The notes beneath the pieces are model-generated. The model saw only the letters and a list, made by a program, of their open reading frames with translations, had not been told where the DNA came from and did no database searches. Position numbers and translations under genes: made by a program. From an uncultured Eubacterium sp. (GTDB lineage Bacteria > Bacillota > Clostridia > Lachnospirales > Lachnospiraceae): a stretch of 10,435 nt of DNA. The stretch lies in contig CAJTVR010000126.1 in NCBI GenBank assembly GCA_910580075.1, positions 1-10,435 of the forward strand, in the 5' to 3' direction. Positions 5,304 through 10,435 of the stretch are shown here, one piece after another. Numbering within the stretch: the first letter of the stretch is position 1; every line of letters starts with the position of its first letter.

Positions 5304-6719
5304 ATGAAACAATTTATGGACAAAGACTTTCTGCTTTCCACAGACACGGCGCAGAAACTGTATTTTGATAATGCAGCAGATACCCCGGTCCTGGATTATC
5401 ACTGCCATATCAATCCTCAGGAGATTTATGAAGACAGGCAGTTTGAAAATATTACCCAGGTCTGGCTGGGCGGCGACCATTATAAATGGCGTTTTATGCG
5501 TTCCTGCGGAGTAGAGGAACGTTTCATTACAGGCGATGCTCCGGATAAGGAAAAATTTTTGAAATGGGCAGAATGTGTCGGCAAAGCGATTGGAAATCCG
5601 CTGTTTCACTGGTCTCATCTGGAACTTCAGAAATATTTTGATTATCACGGCGTGTTAAATAAAAACACAGCCGAAGAAGTATGGGATCTGTGCAACAAAA
5701 AGCTGGCTGATCCTTCCATGTCAGTCCGTAATTTAATCAGACAGTCCAATGTAACATTAATCTGTACGACAGATGATCCGGTGGATTCGCTGGAATGGCA
5801 TCAGAAAATAGCTGAGGATGATACCTTCGATGTGCAGGTGCTGCCTGCATGGCGTCCGGACAAAGCGATGAATATAGAAAAACCGGCATTTTTAGAATAT
5901 CTGTCATCTCTGTCTGATGTTTCAGGCATTTCAGTACGTACATTTGCAGATTTGAAAAATGCGCTGTCTTCCCGTATGGACTTTTTTGCTTCCATGGGCT
6001 GTTCTGTATCCGACCACGGGCTGGAATATGTGATGTATGTGCCGGCTTCCGATGAAGAAGTTGAAAGCATTTTTGCAAAACGGCTCGGCGAAAGCAGCAT
6101 TACGCGTGAGGAAGAACTGAAATACAAGACTGCATTTATGGTATTCTGCGGCAGGGAATATGCAAAACGCGGATGGGTTATGCAGCTTCACTATGGATGC
6201 AAGCGTGATAACAATACTCCAAGATATGAGAAACTGGGACCGGATACTGGTTTTGACTGCATCAATAATTATGCCCCGTCTTCTGAAATAGCTGATTTTC
6301 TGAACGCACTTGCAGCAGAGGAGCTTCCGAAGACAATTATATATAGTTTAAATCCGAATGACAATCAGGCGATCGGCACGATCCTTGGATGCTTCCAGGA
6401 TTCTACTGCTGTTGCTAAGATTCAGCAGGGGTCGGCATGGTGGTTCAATGACCACAAAACAGGCATGCAGGACCAGATGATTTCTCTTGCAAACCTGGGC
6501 AATTTATCCGGTTTCGTAGGAATGCTGACCGATTCAAGAAGTTTCCTGTCTTATACAAGACATGATTATTTCCGCCGCATTCTTTGCAATCTGCTTGGCG
6601 GATGGGTTGAAAACGGGGAATATCCGGCTGATTATGATACGCTTGCAGAAATCGTAAAAGGTATATGCTATAACAACGCTGTCAGATATTTTGGCTTTAA
6701 CCTGAAACCTCAGGAATAA
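5304..6719 (+). CDS. uxaC: glucuronate (uronate) isomerase
   Basis: A 471-residue protein of normal length for UxaC. It is a metal-dependent amidohydrolase-superfamily isomerase converting D-glucuronate to D-fructuronate and D-galacturonate to D-tagaturonate, the first step of hexuronate breakdown. The HxH metal motif appears as LDYHCHINPQEI with His33 and His35. Other family blocks are FENITQVWLGGDHYKWRFMR, NPLFHWSHLELQKYF, CTTDDPVDSLEWH, MQLHYGCKRDNN, and SLANLGNLSGFVGMLTDSRS followed by a SYTRHDYFRR block. ATG 5304 is preceded by AAGAGGG (about 5291-5297). It is transcribed behind the LacI regulator. The next pathway enzymes (UxuB/UxaB, UxuA/UxaA) are not in this window; kdgK and eda upstream perform the last two steps. 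Confidence 0.97.
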   Translation: MKQFMDKDFLLSTDTAQKLYFDNAADTPVLDYHCHINPQEIYEDRQFENITQVWLGGDHYKWRFMRSCGVEERFITGDAPDKEKFLKWAECVGKAIGNPLFHWSHLELQKYFDYHGVLNKNTAEEVWDLCNKKLADPSMSVRNLIRQSNVTLICTTDDPVDSLEWHQKIAEDDTFDVQVLPAWRPDKAMNIEKPAFLEYLSSLSDVSGISVRTFADLKNALSSRMDFFASMGCSVSDHGLEYVMYVPASDEEVESIFAKRLGESSITREEELKYKTAFMVFCGREYAKRGWVMQLHYGCKRDNNTPRYEKLGPDTGFDCINNYAPSSEIADFLNALAAEELPKTIIYSLNPNDNQAIGTILGCFQDSTAVAKIQQGSAWWFNDHKTGMQDQMISLANLGNLSGFVGMLTDSRSFLSYTRHDYFRRILCNLLGGWVENGEYPADYDTLAEIVKGICYNNAVRYFGFNLKPQE

Positions 6720-6764
6720 CAGCTATACATTTTGACGCGTTTTCTATAAAACTCCTAAATATTT

Positions 6765-6820
6765 TAAATCCCTTTGGCAGCGGAACTACAGCCAAGCCGC
6801 TGCCAGCCAGGGGGATTTTT
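6765..6820 (+). terminator. intrinsic terminator after uxaC
   Basis: TGGCAGCGG (6775-6783) pairs with CCGCTGCCA (6797-6805). An outer stem AAATCCC / GGGGGATTT extends it, and the stem ends in TTTTT (6816-6820). It closes the lacI-uxaC unit right before the next promoter. Confidence 0.88.
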
Positions 6821-6836
6821 AAGTTCTTTCATTTTC

Positions 6837-6865
6837 TTGATTTTTATTACATACCAGATTATAAT
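6837..6865 (+). promoter_or_regulatory. sigma-A promoter of the two-component operon
   Basis: TTGATT (6837-6842) and a perfect TATAAT (6860-6865) are 17 bp apart. The start site would be near 6872, with a leader of about 130 nt before ATG 7002. Within the leader, CAGGC-CGCA-GCCTG near 6900-6914 can form a small hairpin of unknown role. Confidence 0.7.
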
Positions 6866-7001
6866 TCAGATTTTGCCAGGTGCGATCTGTCAAAAATAGC
6901 AGGCCGCAGCCTGTATCGTGTGGTCAATGGATAGTTACTGAGTGTATATTGCGGTTTCACAGCACCGGCTGGCGCGGCGTTATGAATGGAGGACTATTTT
7001 T

Positions 7002-7709
7002 ATGGTAAAGATAGCCATTGTGGAAGACGATGAGTTATATATCAATCAGCTCCAGCAGTATTTAATGGATTACCAGGCAGAAACAGGTGAAGATTTTGAA
7101 GTAAAAATTTATCGTGACGGGGACGCAGTTACGGCAGATTACAGGGCACAGTATGATATTATACTGATGGATATCCAGATGCGGTTTGTAGACGGGATGA
7201 CGGCAGCAGAGGAAATCCGCAGAATGGATACGGAAGTAATTATTATTTTTATTACGAATATGTCACAGTACGCAATCCGGGGCTACGAGGTAGGAGCTTT
7301 GGATTATATTTTAAAACCAGTGTCTTATTTTCCGTTTAAACAGAAACTGGGACGTGCGATTGCCAGGCTTAAAAAGAAAACGAGAAAATCTGTTGTAATA
7401 CAGATTAAAGGCGGCGTACAGAGGCTGGAAGTCTCAGATATTTATTACGTAGAAAGCCAGGGACATAATTTAAATTACCATACAAAAGAAGGAATCTTTG
7501 TTTCCGGCGGGACTATGAAACAGGCAGAGGAACTGCTGCGGGACATGAATTTTTCGCGTGCAAATAAAGGGTATCTGATTAATATGGAGCATGTAGAGGG
7601 AGTACGTGATAAATGCGCGGTTGTAAAGGGCGAGAAACTGCTAATCAGCCGCCCGAGGATGAACGTATTTATGCAGGAGCTGACCAGATACTGGAGCGAA
7701 GCAAAATAA
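7002..7709 (+). CDS. LytTR-family response regulator (AgrA/ComE type)
   Basis: A 235-residue two-component response regulator. The receiver domain (about 1-120) has the acidic pair Glu8/Asp9-Asp10 (IAIVEDDE), the phospho-acceptor Asp57 in ILMDIQM, the switch Thr85 (IFITNM) and the conserved Lys105 (LKPV). A LytTR DNA-binding domain follows (about 130-230), with DIYYVESQGHNLNYHT, FSRANKGYLINMEHV and the C-terminal KLLISRPRMNVF where most family members have the ISR-R motif. ATG 7002 has GGAGG at 6988-6992, 9 nt upstream. It is the first gene of an operon with the GHKL kinase, its likely phospho-donor. LytTR regulators bind pairs of ~9-bp direct repeats about 12 bp apart; the target genes are not evident here. 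Confidence 0.95.
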   Translation: MVKIAIVEDDELYINQLQQYLMDYQAETGEDFEVKIYRDGDAVTADYRAQYDIILMDIQMRFVDGMTAAEEIRRMDTEVIIIFITNMSQYAIRGYEVGALDYILKPVSYFPFKQKLGRAIARLKKKTRKSVVIQIKGGVQRLEVSDIYYVESQGHNLNYHTKEGIFVSGGTMKQAEELLRDMNFSRANKGYLINMEHVEGVRDKCAVVKGEKLLISRPRMNVFMQELTRYWSEAK

Positions 7710-7806
7710 AATCTGCCATATAATGTTGGAAAAAAGTATTGTGCAGCAAAATAAAATCTGCCATGAAATGCTGAAAGCAAAATAAAATCTGCCATGGAAT
7801 GCCGGA
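7700..7806 (+). repeat. three direct copies of a 30-bp sequence between regulator and kinase
   Basis: The 20-mer AGCAAAATAAAATCTGCCAT starts at 7700, 7745 and 7776. Each copy continues with two variable bases, AATG, and a two-pyrimidine plus G-purine ending (to about 7729, 7774 and 7805). The 20-base core is identical in all three; periods are 45 and 31 bp. The first copy contains the last codons and the TAA stop (7707-7709) of the response regulator, so copies 2 and 3 look like duplications of that gene's 3' end. The repeats lie inside the transcribed operon, with no terminator seen. Similar length and copy layout are not those of a CRISPR array (spacers too short and uneven). Confidence 0.9.
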
Positions 7807-7870
7807 AGAAAAAGAATACTATAAAGAAATAAGGAAATATTGTGTAATAAGCAGAATGAGGTGAAAAATA

Positions 7871-9202
7871 ATGACGGGAGGGGAAATTGGGCATACACTG
7901 CCGGACATCCCGAGAATATATACAGCGCTGGCGGAATGGCTTGCGTGCATGATCTGCATTATGGAATTAAAACTGCGGTCTGATAAATGGAAAACTGGCG
8001 CAATTCTGCTGCTGGCGCTGCCGCTGCATTCCTTGTTTATGACACTGACAAAAGGAAACAATGGTTTTTTGTGGTTTCTGTTTATGGCAGTCGCAGTGTT
8101 ATTTATGTATGTGCTGATTTACGCCTGCTCGGATATTGATGCGCTGGATGCGGGATACCATTGCATCCGGGCGTTTGTTATGGCGGAGTTTGCGGCATCT
8201 TTGGAATGGCAGCTGCACTGTTATGCATATTATGAATGCGGGCTTACCAGGAAGTGGCAGGCGGGACTCCTTTTAGCCGGGGTCTATGGGGCCGTGTATC
8301 TGATTTTTTGGAAACTGAGCAGACAGGTTGATATCAAAGGGCATGATATTGGAATTACAGGACGGGAAGTTGTACTTGCGGCAGTAATCGGCCTTTCTGT
8401 GTTTCTGAGCAGCAATCTGGGATTTGTGTATGCAAATACGCCTTTTGGAGGGCGGTATACAGAAGAAATTTTTAATGTGCGCACACTTGTGGACATGGGC
8501 GGCCTGGCGGTATTTTATGCATATCATATTCAAAGGCTGCATCTTCGGTCTGAACAGGAATTAGAACGCATGGAAATGATTCTGCATAACCAGTATGCCC
8601 AGTATCAGCAGTCCCAGGAAACGCTGGAACTGATTCATTACAAATACCATGATTTAAAACATCATATTATTGCACTTCGTGCCGAAGAGGACGCGCAAAA
8701 AAGAAGCGAATATTTAGACCGGATGGAGGAAGAAATCAAAAGCTACGGGGCACAGCAGCATACTGGAAATTCTGTGCTGGATACGCTTTTAACAAGTAAG
8801 AGCTTAAACTGCATGAAAGAAAGCATATCTATGACAATTGTGGCAGACGGAGCACTGCTGGATTTTATGGATGTGATGGATATCTGCTCGATTTTTGGAA
8901 ATGCGCTGGACAATGCGATTGAATATGAAAAAAAGCTGGATCAGAAAGAAAAGCGGATGATTCAGGTTTCTGTATTTTCACAAAAGGAATTTCTGATTAT
9001 CCGTATTGAAAATTATTGTGAGGAAGAGCTGGAATTTAAAAAGCAGCTCCCTGTCACAACAAAAGCGCACAGGGAATTTCATGGATACGGATTAAAGAGT
9101 GTGCGCTATACGGTACATAAATACGGCGGTGAGGTGGATATCAGCCTGAAGGACAGCTGGTTCAGCCTGAAGATACTGATACCGATGCAGGGCAGCTGCT
9201 AA
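7871..9202 (+). CDS. GHKL-type sensor histidine kinase (AgrC-like)
   Basis: A 443-residue sensor kinase. The N-terminal half is a membrane domain with about six or seven hydrophobic segments (near residues 13-31, 38-56, 60-83, 90-112, 122-142, 156-181, 200-218) and no large extracellular domain, as in peptide-sensing AgrC-type kinases. A coiled linker leads to the dimerisation motif YHDLKHHIIAL with His260, the likely phosphorylated residue. The ATPase domain then shows the N box NALDNAIEY (344-352) and the G box HGYGLKSVRYTV (404-415). This arrangement matches the HATPase_c_5/GHKL class that partners LytTR regulators. ATG 7871 has GAGGTGA (about 7858-7864), 6 nt upstream. The signal is unknown: no AgrB protease or AgrD-like peptide gene is next to it. 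Confidence 0.94.
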   Translation: MTGGEIGHTLPDIPRIYTALAEWLACMICIMELKLRSDKWKTGAILLLALPLHSLFMTLTKGNNGFLWFLFMAVAVLFMYVLIYACSDIDALDAGYHCIRAFVMAEFAASLEWQLHCYAYYECGLTRKWQAGLLLAGVYGAVYLIFWKLSRQVDIKGHDIGITGREVVLAAVIGLSVFLSSNLGFVYANTPFGGRYTEEIFNVRTLVDMGGLAVFYAYHIQRLHLRSEQELERMEMILHNQYAQYQQSQETLELIHYKYHDLKHHIIALRAEEDAQKRSEYLDRMEEEIKSYGAQQHTGNSVLDTLLTSKSLNCMKESISMTIVADGALLDFMDVMDICSIFGNALDNAIEYEKKLDQKEKRMIQVSVFSQKEFLIIRIENYCEEELEFKKQLPVTTKAHREFHGYGLKSVRYTVHKYGGEVDISLKDSWFSLKILIPMQGSC

Positions 9203-9215
9203 TGCGGCGGTATAG

Positions 9216-9284
9216 GTTACCCGGATGCCAGGCGGAGACACTTTTTCCTTTTTCTGTTCCGCCTGCGAACAGTAAGAAATTCCA
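9216..9284. repeat. ~70-bp direct repeat, copy A
   Basis: This copy matches 10366-10435 in the same orientation, with about 63 of 70 aligned positions identical (six substitutions, one 1-bp indel by eye). Conserved inside are two T-runs separated by CC (9241-9253) and the hairpin CTGTTC-N7-GAACAG. An alternative stem AGGCGGA/TCCGCCT shares the same right arm region and survives in copy B with a bulged A. It begins 14 bp after the kinase stop codon, in the gap between convergent genes. Confidence 0.85.
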
Positions 9285-9298
9285 AATTTTCTGCTTCG

Positions 9299-9333
9299 GG
9301 GCTGTGTCAGCGGACGGACCAGTGTCACAGCCC
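9299..9333. terminator. hairpin between convergent genes, possible terminator
   Basis: GGGCTGTG (9299-9306) is the exact complement of CACAGCCC (9326-9333), and a further two base pairs can form past a T-T mismatch. It sits between the kinase stop and the stop of the minus-strand gene, where a shared terminator is expected. Neither side has a proper T-run, so termination is only a positional guess. Confidence 0.4.
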
Positions 9334-9349
9334 TGGTGTTATGGCATGT

Positions 9350-10192
9350 TCACACAGTTACATCCACACTGCCGCCCTCCGTCATAACTGGCATTTCCGA
9401 GGTTTGAACCGGCATATCCAGTCCGGAAAGTTCGAGTGACACTCCGGCTGCGGGAGCCTGCGGACTGTCTGACTGGGCAGAACCGCTCGAGAGGGCCTGC
9501 TTTTCTTTCTCCAGCTTATTAAAAATTGCGCGCAGGTACTTCATGTCTGCATCCATAATTTCGCGCATTTCATCCGACCGGTGTTTTTTCTTCAGCTCTT
9601 CCAAATCTTCCGCGGACATGTCATAAACGGCACCGGCAAACTCTTCGGAAAGTTCTTCCAGGCTTGTTTCACGTGCCAGTTCTTCCATAGATTCACGCAT
9701 AAGTTCTTCATATTCTTCCAGCAGCTGCTGGAGTTCTTCTTCGCTTATTTCAAGAAGTTCTTCGTCCTCATCCGTATCCGTCAGTTCAGCTGCCAGGTCG
9801 TCTTCCAGCTCTTCGGAATGCTTTTCTTTTTCAATGGCTTCTTCCTGTTTTAAGTGTTTTACACGTTTTTTTGCAACCCGTTCCATTTTTCTTGCATGTT
9901 TAATGGCCAGTTCCAGTTCCTGGTCATCGTATTCCCCGCTTCGCACTTTCCGAAGGAGCATGGCAATCGTACCGCGTGCTTTGGTGACTGCTTTGCCTGC
10001 GCCGCCCGATGTTTTGGAAAGCATAATCTGAGCTGATATAGCTTTGAAATTATATGGAAGCCGTTTCTTTTTCTTAGGTGCAGACTTTGATGTGCTTACA
10101 CTGACTGCTGCAGACCTGTCTGGAGTTTTGAACTGAATGATTCTCTGGCTCTGATTTCCTCTTGTACTTATAGTTCCGGTTATCATGCTCAT
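9350..10192 (-). CDS. hypothetical acidic, helix-rich protein of unknown function
   Basis: A 280-residue protein whose function I do not recognise. Start ATG at 10192 is supported by GGGAGGA on the minus strand (10199-10205), 6 nt away. It has four visible parts. Residues 1-45 are Ser/Thr-rich and end in a basic PKKKKR. Residues 46-122 form a basic helical block (NFKAISAQIM, KTSGGAGKAVTKARG, SGEYDDQELELAIKHARKM, AKKRVKHLK). Residues 123-245 are very Glu/Asp-rich, with leucine spacing suggesting coiled coil. Residues 246-280 form a Ser/Ala/Pro/Val tail. There is no signal peptide or membrane segment. From memory, proteins with a similar NFK-ISAQI...ARGKVAML...GEYDD block recur in Lachnospiraceae as hypotheticals; this could not be checked. 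It stands alone, convergent to the kinase, between two direct repeats. Confidence 0.88.
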   Translation of the reverse strand: MSMITGTISTRGNQSQRIIQFKTPDRSAAVSVSTSKSAPKKKKRLPYNFKAISAQIMLSKTSGGAGKAVTKARGTIAMLLRKVRSGEYDDQELELAIKHARKMERVAKKRVKHLKQEEAIEKEKHSEELEDDLAAELTDTDEDEELLEISEEELQQLLEEYEELMRESMEELARETSLEELSEEFAGAVYDMSAEDLEELKKKHRSDEMREIMDADMKYLRAIFNKLEKEKQALSSGSAQSDSPQAPAAGVSLELSGLDMPVQTSEMPVMTEGGSVDVTV

Positions 10193-10365
10193 ATGTTATC
10201 CTCCCTGATATACTGCTGATTTCTGCCGTCAGGCAAAAAAATTGTCCAGGTAAATCCGTTTACTTTTTGATTGTTTATGTTTGTTATCTGATTGTTATAT
10301 CGGCATTATTAGGAGTTTCCTTAATTCATTATTAAAAATTGCAGCTATAACCGGGCAGGGGGGAA
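10193..10365 (-). promoter_or_regulatory. upstream region of the minus-strand gene with helically spaced repeats
   Basis: Read on the minus strand, AACAATCAG and AACAATCAA are 9-mers separated by 12 nt (plus-strand TGATTGTT starting at 10268 and 10289, period 21). A related TGTTTGTTA lies between them at 10278. This is the geometry of LytTR-type sites, but the sequence does not match any LytTR consensus I can name. No convincing -35/-10 pair was found; the region is A/T-rich. Confidence 0.35.
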
Positions 10366-10435
10366 GTTATCCGGACGCCGGGACGGAGAAACTTTTTCCT
10401 TTTTCTGTTCCGCCTTCGAACAGTAAGAAATTCTA
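10366..10435. repeat. ~70-bp direct repeat, copy B (reaches window edge)
   Basis: Same-orientation partner of 9216-9284. It runs up to the last base of the window, so its true right end is unseen. The T-rich block, the CTGTTC-N7-GAACAG hairpin and the GTAAGAAATTC end are kept. It lies about 170 bp upstream of the minus-strand gene's start codon. Confidence 0.85.

Noticed and set aside
7700..7806. CRISPR array
   Set aside because: Only three copies; gaps after the 30-bp unit are about 15 and 1 bp, one copy is partly coding, and no cas genes are present.
7794..7832. Twelve-codon peptide gene (MECRKKKNTIKK) in the gap before the kinase, as a possible signal peptide
   Set aside because: No ribosome site, too short and lysine-rich, and no resemblance to known AgrD-type precursors.
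9581..10036. Phe-rich plus-strand open frames opposite the hypothetical gene
   Set aside because: Phe/Leu-rich products are the expected antisense reading of Glu/Lys codons; no start signals.

Overview
The window looks like chromosomal DNA of a low-to-moderate GC Firmicute, most likely a Lachnospiraceae-type gut clostridium. The signs are strong AGGAGG-type ribosome sites, sigma-A promoters with 17-bp spacers, an Arc-like gene directly behind an SPFH gene, a LytTR/GHKL two-component pair and a hexuronate catabolic cluster. The genus assignment is inference from gene content. No tRNA, rRNA, CRISPR array, transposase or phage gene was seen.

Layout. (1) Bases 1-56 hold the 3' tail of a gene entering from the left. 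About 300 gene-free bases follow. (2) Bases 361-1675 form a two-gene unit: a membrane-anchored SPFH (band 7) protein and a 66-residue ribbon-helix-helix protein. Its promoter is overlapped by two 8-bp palindromes one helical turn apart, and an intrinsic terminator closes it. (3) Bases 1806-3980 carry a sugar kinase of the 2-keto-3-deoxygluconate kinase type and KDPG aldolase, with a good promoter and a strong terminator. (4) Bases 4033-6820 carry a LacI-family regulator and glucuronate isomerase, with their own promoter, a cre/LacI-like palindrome just downstream of the -10, a leader with competing inverted repeats, and a terminator. (5) Bases 6837-9202 carry a LytTR response regulator and a GHKL histidine kinase (AgrA/AgrC type); the gap between them has a 30-bp sequence present three times, the first copy covering the regulator's stop codon. 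(6) Bases 9350-10192 on the minus strand encode an acidic, coiled-coil-like protein of unknown function, lying between two ~70-bp direct repeats about 90% identical.

How the genes fit. UxaC makes fructuronate (from glucuronate) or tagaturonate (from galacturonate). The KDG kinase and KDPG aldolase finish the pathway to pyruvate and glyceraldehyde 3-phosphate. The middle steps (oxidoreductase UxuB/UxaB, dehydratase UxuA/UxaA) and a transporter are absent here and must be elsewhere. The LacI protein is the likely local regulator. The two-component pair has no adjacent AgrB/AgrD-like peptide genes, so its signal is unknown. No obviously new defence or mobile system is visible. The best unexplained signals are the tandem palindromes at the SPFH promoter, the triple repeat inside the two-component operon, and the unknown acidic gene bracketed by direct repeats.
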